From assembly GCA_022842465.1 (NCBI GenBank), contig JALHPN010000015.1, forward strand, positions 1 to 64,000: a DNA stretch of 64,000 nt, written 5' to 3'. Source of the stretch: Polyangiaceae bacterium (GTDB lineage Bacteria > Myxococcota_A > Polyangia > Polyangiales > Polyangiaceae). The notes under the pieces were generated by a model. That model saw only the letters and a list, made by a program, of their open reading frames with translations, was not told the origin of the DNA and ran no database searches. Below are positions 57,319 through 64,000 of this stretch, in pieces (the stretch's first letter is position 1; every line of letters begins with the position of its first letter). The position numbers and the translations under genes were made by a program.

Positions 57319-58899
57319 GTGGTGATCGCGCCGGCCCCCACGACGCTGACGCCCGGGCAGACGATCGGCGGCTACGTCGTCGAGCGGCTCCTCGGGCGCG
57401 GAGGGATGGGAGAGGTCTGGCGGGCGCGGGACAAGGCGCTCCTCCGCGACGTCGCGCTCAAGGTGCTCTCCGTTGCGTCCAACGCCGAGTCGGGCACACG
57501 GGCGCGGTTCGTCGCCGAAGGGCGCGCGGCGGCGGCGCTCGTCCATCCGAACGTGGTCACGGTCTTCGGGGCCGGGGAGGAGGGAGGCGTCGCGTGGATC
57601 GCGATGGAGCTCCTCGAGGGGGCCACGCTCCGGACCGCGATGCGCGAGGCGAGCACCGGCGACCGCCTCGGATGGCTCCTCGCGCTCGCGCGAGCGCTCG
57701 AGGCCGTCCACGAGCGCGGGCTGGTTCACCGCGACGTGAAGCCGGACAACGTGTTCGTGACACGAAGCGGCACGCTCAAGCTGCTCGACTTCGGCATCGC
57801 ACGCGGCGCGCCGCGCGCGACGAGCGACGACCCCAGGCTCGCTTCGCAGACGGCGACGGGGCACATCGTGGGGACGCCGCGTTACCTCGCGCCCGAGCAG
57901 TGGCGCGGTGGCAGCGTCGACGCGCGGACGGATCAGTTCGCCTGGGGGATCGTCGCGTACGAGGTCCTCTCCGGGCGACATCCGGACGAGACGAGCGCCG
58001 GCTTCGGACGGCTCTCGGACTGGACGGCCTCGGCAGAGCCGCTCCACACCGTGGCGCCGGCCCTCCCCTTCGGGGTGAGCCCGATCGTGATGCGCGCGCT
58101 CGCCGTGTACCCGCACGACCGCTTCCCGGCGACGAGCGCGCTCGCGGCGGAGCTCGAGGCCGCGATCACCCGCCAGCGAGCGGAGGACGCGCGGCCGACC
58201 ATCGACGAGCGGCCGACCACCGAGCGTCGTCGGGGAGGGGCAGGCGTCTTCCTCGGCGCCCTCCTCGCCGTGCCGCTCTTCACGGGGGTTGCGCTCGCCG
58301 TGCTCACGCTCGTTCCCGGTGCTCCCCTGCACGGCGCCCTCACGAAGACGGCCGCCGCGCCGGCGAGCGCCGCGCAGGCGGCGGAGCCTCCCCCCATCGC
58401 GACGCCCGCGACGACAGAGCCGGCGACGGCCGCCGCCGAGACGGTACCGTTGCCCCTGGAGACGACGCCGGACGCTGCGGTCGTCACGATGGGTCGAGCG
58501 AAGCCGCAACCGACTCCCGTGACGACCGCGACGGGCTGCCACCGCTTCCGGACGGCGTTCATCGACGCCAGCGCGTTGAAGGGCGTCACCGATCCGGGAC
58601 GCGACGCCTGGGAGAAGGCCTCCTCTGCTCCGGTGCTCGCGTGCGTCCAGGCACACGTCCTGCCGAAGACCTGCGACGAGGGTGATCGCTTCCGCGTCAC
58701 CGTATGGCTCAACCGCAACGCCGAGGGGTCACACGTCGGGGTGGCGGTCCAGTCGGTCTTGCTCGACGGCAAGCGCGTCCTCGCCGATGCCCAGGAGGCG
58801 CGGCTCCAGATGTGCCTCGCCGACGCGCTGGACCGTCAGGTGCCGGTCCCGCGGGACAGCCTCAGCACGGTCGTGACCCTGAACGTGACGCTCCGCTGA
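57319..58899 (+). CDS. Ser/Thr kinase with AgmX-like exported domain
   Basis: The 526-residue product has a Hanks-type kinase domain (about 17-285): GRGGMGEVW (26-34), ATP Lys48, catalytic VHRDVKPDN (Asp139), LLDFGIARG, and YLAPEQ. A helix (about 312-335) crosses the membrane. The outside part is a Pro/Ala linker and a C-terminal domain (about 410-526) with CHRFRTAFIDAS, CVQAHVLPKTC, FRVTVWLNRNAEGSHVGVAVQSV and MCLADALDRQVP, which resembles the AgmX-type modules of the lipoprotein at 32.7-33.5 kb. It may sense an envelope signal. Confidence 0.93.
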   Translation: MVIAPAPTTLTPGQTIGGYVVERLLGRGGMGEVWRARDKALLRDVALKVLSVASNAESGTRARFVAEGRAAAALVHPNVVTVFGAGEEGGVAWIAMELLEGATLRTAMREASTGDRLGWLLALARALEAVHERGLVHRDVKPDNVFVTRSGTLKLLDFGIARGAPRATSDDPRLASQTATGHIVGTPRYLAPEQWRGGSVDARTDQFAWGIVAYEVLSGRHPDETSAGFGRLSDWTASAEPLHTVAPALPFGVSPIVMRALAVYPHDRFPATSALAAELEAAITRQRAEDARPTIDERPTTERRRGGAGVFLGALLAVPLFTGVALAVLTLVPGAPLHGALTKTAAAPASAAQAAEPPPIATPATTEPATAAAETVPLPLETTPDAAVVTMGRAKPQPTPVTTATGCHRFRTAFIDASALKGVTDPGRDAWEKASSAPVLACVQAHVLPKTCDEGDRFRVTVWLNRNAEGSHVGVAVQSVLLDGKRVLADAQEARLQMCLADALDRQVPVPRDSLSTVVTLNVTLR

Positions 58900-58913
58900 T
58901 CCTCGGTTCGATC

Positions 58914-58919
58914 TAACCT
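58914..58919 (+). promoter_or_regulatory. -10-like TAACCT before NtrY-like gene
   Basis: TAACCT ends ten bases before TTG 58930, supporting that start. Confidence 0.35.
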
Positions 58920-58929
58920 TCGGACGTCC

Positions 58930-60681
58930 TTGCGCCTCGCCACCCGCCTCGCCTTCGGTTTCGGCCTCCTCGCCGCGCTCTCGACGATTGGCGTCGGCGT
59001 CGCGGTGCGCGAGCGCCTGGCGTCGAACGAGGCCGCCCAGTTCCAGCGCGAGGTCGAGGGGGTGTGCTCGAGGATGGTCGGCGAGCTCCGACGGCAAGGC
59101 GAGATCGACCACGCGATCGTGGCGGCCGACTGCGAGGAGAACGAGCTCGCAGACGCCCTCGTGATCGCCCTCGACGGCTCCGACGAGCTCCGCATGGCGG
59201 GAATCTCCCAGCGCGTCCCGAAACATCGCGAGGCCTTCGGGTTCGACGAGCTCGTCCTCGCCGCCGACCGCGGCGCGTTCCTCGTCGTGTCGCCGACGTC
59301 TCTCCTCACGATGCCCGCACGCGAAGTGGACGCGCTCCTCGCCGGACAGACGAAGACCTTCGAGATCCGCAGCGGGAAGGGGACGGGGGCTGGTGAGAAG
59401 CCCGCGATGCTCTCGCGATGCACGCGTCGATCCCTGCGTGGCTTCCTCGTCGGTGAGGTCGGCGTCCGCCACGTCGAGCCTGCGCTCGTCCGGCTCGGCA
59501 CCACCCTCGACGTGGAGGTCGTCCCCACGTGGACGACCGACCCGGCGGCGAAGCCGGCGACGGCTCCGTCCGCGGCGAAGGCGGCGAGCAGCACACCCGC
59601 GGGAACGGTACCAGGCGGGCGCGCCCGGACGTCGTGCCGCTTCGAGGACGGGCTCGGTCACGCGCTGACGTTCGACATCTTCAAGTCGACCAAGGCCCTC
59701 GAGGTGAAGCTCCGCGACGTCGAGCGCGCGATCGCCCTCTCCGCGCTGGTGTCGCTCTCCCTCGCCGTCCTCTTCGCGATGCTCCTCGCGCGCAGCCAGA
59801 GCCGCCCGCTTGCCGTGCTCGCGACGGAGGCCGGCAAGGTCGCGGGCGGAGAAGCGCGCCCGCTCGGGGTCAAGAAGGGCTCTCGCGAGATCCAGGAGCT
59901 CGCGAACGCCTTCGACCGCATGCTCGGAGACCTCGCCGTGACCCGAAGGCGCCTCGCGGCCGCGAGCCGGGTCGCCGCCTGGCGCGAGGTAGCGCGCCGC
60001 GTCGCGCACGAGGTGAAGAACCCGCTCGCGCCGATCCGCGCCGCGGTCGAGACGCTCCGCCGCCTCCGCGCGCGGAACGATCCGCGTTTCGACGAGTACT
60101 TCGACGAGGCGACGCGCACGGTGCTCGACGAGGTGCATCGCATCTCGAACATCGTCACCGAGTTCACCCGCTTCGCGCGTCTCCCTCCTCCGCGACCGAC
60201 GGACATCGACGCGGAGGAGCTCGCGCGCCACGTCATCCAGGTCCACCGCGCGGCCGCGGGGCAGACGCGCCTCACGCAGGTCACCCAGCGGAGACCAGCG
60301 CAGCTCCGCGCGGACCGCGATCAGATGATCCAGGTCCTCACGAACCTCGTCCAGAACGCGCTCGACGCCGTCCGCGACGTCCCGAACGGCTCGGTCACGC
60401 TCACCACCGACTCCGACGGGCACTACGTCTCGTTCGTGGTGACGGATGACGGGCCCGGCATCGCGCCGGAGATCGCCGCCCGTCTCTTCGAGCCCTACGC
60501 GACGACGAAGGCGACCGGGACCGGCCTCGGGCTGGCGATCGCGCAGCGGATCGCCATGGAGCACAACGGCGACCTCTCCTATCTCGGAACGAGCGCGAAC
60601 CGGCGAGGCGCCGTGTTCCGCCTCCTCGTCCCGATCGAGGGCCCGCCGCCGATGAGCGAGGTTCCGTCCTCCGACTCCTGA
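58930..60681 (+). CDS. NtrY-like sensor histidine kinase
   Basis: The 583-residue protein starts at TTG with a membrane helix (about 6-24), a periplasmic sensor region (about 30-270), and a second helix (about 274-294). HAMP (about 295-345) and the kinase core follow: WREVARRVAHEVKNPLAPI (His360), N-box NLVQNALDA, G1 DDGPGIAP, G2 GTGLGLAIAQ. The W-R-E-x-A-R-R motif is typical of NtrY. No response regulator is adjacent, so it is an orphan here. The sensor region has two Cys that might form a disulfide. Confidence 0.9.
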   Translation: MRLATRLAFGFGLLAALSTIGVGVAVRERLASNEAAQFQREVEGVCSRMVGELRRQGEIDHAIVAADCEENELADALVIALDGSDELRMAGISQRVPKHREAFGFDELVLAADRGAFLVVSPTSLLTMPAREVDALLAGQTKTFEIRSGKGTGAGEKPAMLSRCTRRSLRGFLVGEVGVRHVEPALVRLGTTLDVEVVPTWTTDPAAKPATAPSAAKAASSTPAGTVPGGRARTSCRFEDGLGHALTFDIFKSTKALEVKLRDVERAIALSALVSLSLAVLFAMLLARSQSRPLAVLATEAGKVAGGEARPLGVKKGSREIQELANAFDRMLGDLAVTRRRLAAASRVAAWREVARRVAHEVKNPLAPIRAAVETLRRLRARNDPRFDEYFDEATRTVLDEVHRISNIVTEFTRFARLPPPRPTDIDAEELARHVIQVHRAAAGQTRLTQVTQRRPAQLRADRDQMIQVLTNLVQNALDAVRDVPNGSVTLTTDSDGHYVSFVVTDDGPGIAPEIAARLFEPYATTKATGTGLGLAIAQRIAMEHNGDLSYLGTSANRRGAVFRLLVPIEGPPPMSEVPSSDS

Positions 60682-60721
60682 GTCGCAGCGCGAAGCGCGT
60701 CGTGGTACGCGCGACACTCCC

Positions 60722-61477
60722 ATGGCCGACGAGGAAGCGCTCGCCCCCTTCTCCCGCATGACGGCGTCGGAGAAGCTCTACGTCTGCCTCGTCGCGGTGT
60801 TCGTCTCGTGCCTCCTCCTCGGGGACATCATCGGCGGGAAGACGATCCCGACCCCGTTCCATCTCGGGCCGATCTCGGTCGGCATCATCCCGTTCCCTGT
60901 GACGTTCCTGCTCACGGATGTCGTGAACGACTTCTACGGGCGCCGAGGCGCGCGCTTCCTCACGTTCGTCGGCTTCGGCTGCGCGATGCTCGCGTGGGCC
61001 GTGCTCCAGCTCGCGACCCACTTGCCGACCGACGCGTCGACCTATTTCACGCAGGGCGAGTTCGCGAAGATCTTCGGCGGTAGCGCCCAGCTCTTCGTCG
61101 CGTCGATGATCGCGTACATGATCGGGCAGCTGCTCGACATCCAGGTGTTCCAGTTCTGGAAAGCCCTGACTCAGTCGAAGCACCTGTGGCTCCGCGCGAC
61201 GGGCTCGACGTTGCTCAGTCAGATCGTGGACACGGTCACGATCAACGTCGTCTTCTGGACGTGGACGGCCGCTGCCGACTCGGGCTCGTTCCTCGCGCTC
61301 ATGAGCGCCGGGGAGCGGTACGAGTGGATCTTCCGGAAGATCGGGCGCGAGTACTTCATCAAGTTGCTCGTGGCCGTGCTGCTCACCCCGGTGGTCTACG
61401 CCCTCCACGCGTTCATCGTTCGTGTCCTCCGGATCGCTCCGGAGAAGCACGAGGCACGCAGGACAGCGAAGGCGTGA
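60722..61477 (+). CDS. Queuosine precursor transporter (YhhQ/VUT family)
   Basis: The 251-residue, six-helix membrane protein has the family's central signatures: GDIIGGKTI, FPVTFLLTDVVNDFYGRRGAR, and GQLLDIQVFQFWK. YhhQ imports deazaguanine precursors of queuosine. No queuosine-modification genes lie nearby, so this is the family's general role, not shown by context. The stop is two bases before the next start. Confidence 0.92.
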   Translation: MADEEALAPFSRMTASEKLYVCLVAVFVSCLLLGDIIGGKTIPTPFHLGPISVGIIPFPVTFLLTDVVNDFYGRRGARFLTFVGFGCAMLAWAVLQLATHLPTDASTYFTQGEFAKIFGGSAQLFVASMIAYMIGQLLDIQVFQFWKALTQSKHLWLRATGSTLLSQIVDTVTINVVFWTWTAAADSGSFLALMSAGERYEWIFRKIGREYFIKLLVAVLLTPVVYALHAFIVRVLRIAPEKHEARRTAKA

Positions 61478-61478
61478 G

Positions 61479-62783
61479 ATGCCGGCGCTCCCGGCGCGCC
61501 TGACGCTACCGAGCGGGACGGTCATAACGCTCCGTCTCGTCCGCACGCGCGAGGCGCCGCGGGTTCGCCGCGAGGGCGAGGCGCTCTTCGCGGAGGTCGT
61601 CGCGACGCTCGACGAGGACGTGCGAATCGCGCGCGGCGCGAAGGAAGTCGACGTGCTCGAGCTCGAGCTCGCCGACTTCCACGTCCTCCGCGCGGTGCTC
61701 CTCCGCGGAGGGCTGCTCGCGGAGGAGGAGGTCGTCGTTCGCTGCCGGAACTGCGACGAGGAGCTGCGCCTCCATCCGTGCGCTCTGCTCGAGATCGGCC
61801 CATGGGCCCATGGCGAGCTCGGGGACGCGGAGCTCGACGCCACGCTGCCCTTCGACGAGCCCCATGCGATCGAGCCGGTTCCGCTCGGGAAGGTGCGCAC
61901 GGCGAAGACGGTGACGCTCGTCGGCCGGCGGGTGCGCGAGGTCCTCCCGCTCTGGGAGGCGCTGACGCGCGATCCGCTCGACGTGGACCGGGCTTTCGTC
62001 GAGGCGATGGGCATCGTCGCGCTCGGTCCGGAGAAGGACGGAGAGCGCATCGGCGACGCGCTCGCGACTTGCGACGACGACGCCTTCGCCTCCGTCGGCG
62101 ACGTGTTCCTTGCGTCGCACTATCCCGTTCGCCTCGGCGCCGCCGCGTTCTGCGGAGCGTGCGGTGCGCGCAACGACGTCGACGCGCCCTACGAGCGCGA
62201 GCTCCTTCCGGGCGCGGCGCCTTCGCGCGCCGCCGTCGCCGAGGACGAGCCGCCCCGGAAGGGAGGCTTCCCCGATCTCGACGCGTTCGCAGCGCGCGCG
62301 CGCGCCATCGCGACGCCGATGCTGGAGGGCGTGCACGGGGAGGCCGTGGAGCTCGTCGTCGAGGGAGGCACCCCGGCCGTCGACGACGGAGGGGAGCCGC
62401 TCCTCGGATCGTACGTGCCGCCCCACCCCGGCGACATGACCTCGCCTTCACGGGCGCCGACCGTGACCGTCTACCACCGCACGTTCCGCGCGATGTGGGA
62501 CGAGGAGGGGCCGTACGACTGGGAGGCCGAGCTCCACGAGACGATCGAGCACGAGATCGAGCACCACGACTACTGGCTCCGCGGCGACGATCCGATGGAT
62601 GAGGCGGAGCGCGCGGCGATCCGCGACGAGGGGCTCCGGCTCGTCGGGCGACGCGAAGCGACGCGACGCGCGCTCGGCGGCTTCGGTGAGAGCGTCACGG
62701 ACTTCACGCGACGGACGTGGCCGCTGTTCGTCATCCTCGCGATCGCGCTCGCCGCGATGTTCTGGTCGACGTCTCGCGATTGA
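61479..62783 (+). CDS. Zincin-like membrane protein with Zn-ribbon
   Basis: ATG 61479 gives 434 residues. Cys pairs CRNC (about 88-91) and CGAC (about 228-231) suggest a zinc-ribbon. A HEIEH motif (His358, Glu359, His362) in TIEHEIEHHDYWL, preceded by VTVYHRTF, resembles Zincin_1-type metallopeptidases. One transmembrane helix is at the C-terminus (about 411-428). The protease domain would lie inside the cell if that helix is a tail anchor. The combination is unfamiliar to me. Co-transcribed with the transporter gene. Confidence 0.72.
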   Translation: MPALPARLTLPSGTVITLRLVRTREAPRVRREGEALFAEVVATLDEDVRIARGAKEVDVLELELADFHVLRAVLLRGGLLAEEEVVVRCRNCDEELRLHPCALLEIGPWAHGELGDAELDATLPFDEPHAIEPVPLGKVRTAKTVTLVGRRVREVLPLWEALTRDPLDVDRAFVEAMGIVALGPEKDGERIGDALATCDDDAFASVGDVFLASHYPVRLGAAAFCGACGARNDVDAPYERELLPGAAPSRAAVAEDEPPRKGGFPDLDAFAARARAIATPMLEGVHGEAVELVVEGGTPAVDDGGEPLLGSYVPPHPGDMTSPSRAPTVTVYHRTFRAMWDEEGPYDWEAELHETIEHEIEHHDYWLRGDDPMDEAERAAIRDEGLRLVGRREATRRALGGFGESVTDFTRRTWPLFVILAIALAAMFWSTSRD

Positions 62784-62823
62784 TGTTCGTGAGACCCGGG
62801 CCTTATCGCGTTTGATCACGGAT

Positions 62824-62852
62824 TTGACATGCCGTTTTGATCGCCCTAGCGT
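62824..62852 (+). promoter_or_regulatory. Strong promoter with leaderless start
   Basis: A perfect TTGACA (62824-62829) is followed after 17 bases by TAGCGT (62847-62852), ending eight bases before ATG 62861. Predicted transcription starts at or just before the ATG. TTTGATC is repeated directly at 62811-62817 and 62836-62842, around the -35, as a possible regulator site. Confidence 0.6.
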
Positions 62853-62860
62853 GACCCTCG

Positions 62861-63319
62861 ATGGCGGCCACGAAGTCACGGCCGAAGAACCGGCGCGGGA
62901 GCCCGGAGGCGATCGAGAAGCGACGCGTCGCGCGTGTCTTCAACGACGTCCTCGGCGGCCACGGTTCCTCGTCCACCAAGCTCGACGGCCGCACCGAGAA
63001 GCGTCGCCAGCGCCTGTTGAAGGAGCTCGAGGCGGGCAAGGCGCGAGGGACGCGAGAGCTGAAGCCGCTCGACATCCTCCAGCGCGTGCAGGAGCTGATG
63101 GACCTGGGCGAGCCGCTCAGCTCCATCCGGAAGGTGACGAAGGTGCGGAAGAGCGTGATCCCTCCCGAGGCGCTCGTGGATCTGATCGAGCGGCTCCAGA
63201 AGGCCTACAGCTTCCGCCCCGAGGTCTACCGCTTCGTCGGGATCGGGGAGGACGTCCTCCGGCTCGCGGGCGTGCTCGAGAACGCGGGCAAGCGCGCTCG
63301 GGCCCGGGCCAAGATCTGA
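62861..63319 (+). CDS. Small basic protein, unknown
   Basis: The 152-residue protein is highly basic at both ends (KSRPKNRRGSPEAIEKRR; KRARARAKI) and has a helical middle (IPPEALVDLIERLQKAYSFRPEVYRFVG). This suggests nucleic-acid binding, but no known domain is seen. It has its own strong promoter and is apparently monocistronic. Confidence 0.75.
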   Translation: MAATKSRPKNRRGSPEAIEKRRVARVFNDVLGGHGSSSTKLDGRTEKRRQRLLKELEAGKARGTRELKPLDILQRVQELMDLGEPLSSIRKVTKVRKSVIPPEALVDLIERLQKAYSFRPEVYRFVGIGEDVLRLAGVLENAGKRARARAKI

Positions 63320-63345
63320 GACGCCCGACACGCGCGATTTCCTGC

Positions 63346-63351
63346 TAGGAA
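63346..63351 (+). promoter_or_regulatory. -10-like TAGGAA before parvulin gene
   Basis: TAGGAA ends seven bases before GTG 63359. Confidence 0.3.
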
Positions 63352-63358
63352 AGAGCGC

Positions 63359-64000
63359 GTGAACCGCCGTTGGCTCACGACCGTCGTGCTCTCCGGGTGC
63401 CTCGCCCTCGCGGCGATCGCACACGCGGAGGACGGGGGACGGACGCCCGATCCCCGCCGCGCGCGCGTCGCCGTTCGTGTCGGCGAGCTCTCGATGACGG
63501 TGGGGGAGATCGAGGACCAGCTCGCCGAGATCCCCTCGTTCCAGCGTCGTCTCTTCGGCGCGAGCGCCGAGGCTCAGGTGAAGGGGTACGTCGAGCAGGT
63601 CGCGGTCCGTGATCTGCTCCTCGCCGAGGCCGCGCGGCAGAAGGACCTCGCGTCGTCGCTGCCGACCGCGCAGATGCTCCGGCGTTCCCGCTCGTCGGCG
63701 ACGCTCCGTGCGCTCCGGAGACAGCTCCCCTCCCCCGCCGCGATCCCTGCCGAGGACGTCCAGAAGTTCTACGACGAGAACCGGTCACGATTCGATTCGC
63801 CCGAGCGCATCCACCTCTGGCGCGTCCTCGCGAAGACGAAGGACGAGGCGGAGGCCGTCCTCGCGGCCGCGAAGAAGGAACCGACCACGGCGAAGTGGAA
63901 CGAGCTCGCGCGCGAGCACAGCCTCGACAAGGCGACGAACCTCCGCGGCGGCAGCCTCGGCTTCGTCGCGCCCGACGGCGCGAGCAACGAGGCCGGAGTC
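63359..64000 (+). CDS. SurA/PpiC-type foldase (partial)
   Basis: The frame starts at GTG 63359 and runs off the right edge; 214 residues are visible. A signal peptide (to about residue 23, AHAED) precedes a SurA-like helical chaperone part (about 40-140, VAVRVGELSMTVGEIEDQLAEIPSFQRRLFG). The start of a parvulin peptidyl-prolyl isomerase domain follows (IHLWRVLAKTKDEAEAVLAAAKK, then ELAREHSLDKATNLRGGSLGFV). It probably helps outer-membrane protein folding in the periplasm. Confidence 0.88.
   Translation, partial: MNRRWLTTVVLSGCLALAAIAHAEDGGRTPDPRRARVAVRVGELSMTVGEIEDQLAEIPSFQRRLFGASAEAQVKGYVEQVAVRDLLLAEAARQKDLASSLPTAQMLRRSRSSATLRALRRQLPSPAAIPAEDVQKFYDENRSRFDSPERIHLWRVLAKTKDEAEAVLAAAKKEPTTAKWNELAREHSLDKATNLRGGSLGFVAPDGASNEAGV

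Overview
This is a gene-dense, very GC-rich bacterial window that looks like a myxobacterium (Myxococcota, probably the Polyangia/Polyangiales side). The evidence is the gene style: two eukaryotic-like Ser/Thr kinases with proline-rich tails, many Cys-rich lipoproteins of no clear family, a PEGA/TPR-type exported protein, AgmX-like lipoprotein domains, an NtrC-type regulator, and a 4,030-residue TPR protein. This is an inference from gene content; there is no rRNA or tRNA gene in the window to anchor it.

Layout. 1-4.3 kb: a Cys-rich lipoprotein resembling BufA2 bufferins (cut by the left edge), a divergent LysR regulator, a patatin-like lipase and small exported proteins. 4.3-5.3 kb: heme O synthase (ctaB). 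5.5-22.2 kb: one apparent operon of a giant TPR protein, a tiny membrane protein, a CbrA-like symporter/histidine kinase and an NtrC-type response regulator. 22.2-31 kb: an intergenic region with long inverted repeats, a Ser/Thr kinase, an exported TPR/PEGA protein plus lipoprotein, an Hsp70/J-protein pair, and envelope proteins. 31-42 kb: metabolism (isocitrate dehydrogenase, glutamate synthase gltB-gltD) among lipoproteins and a methyltransferase. 42-53 kb: a PAS protein, a secreted papain-like protease, a DUF1275 membrane protein, PBP1A, an orphan Flp-like pilin and a Tat-exported binding protein. 52.8-53.9 kb: a two-gene locus with a 73-residue peptide built of three near-identical 21-residue repeats followed by an uncharacterised protein; this is the best candidate for an undescribed (RiPP-like) system. 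54.5-64 kb: lipoproteins, a second Ser/Thr kinase, an NtrY-like kinase, a queuosine-precursor transporter homologue, a zincin-like membrane protein and a parvulin-type foldase cut by the right edge.

Two window-wide signals stand out. First, about half of the genes that begin a transcription unit have a TANNNT hexamer ending only 5-13 bases before the start codon, usually with no Shine-Dalgarno sequence, which suggests widespread leaderless transcription; the motif also helps choose start codons. Second, several promoter regions and gene ends carry perfect inverted repeats without a T-tract (5.3, 22.2-22.6, 46.1, 55.3 and 55.9 kb).

All family names come from reading motifs by eye. No database search was run, so assignments marked as resemblance should be confirmed by profile search.
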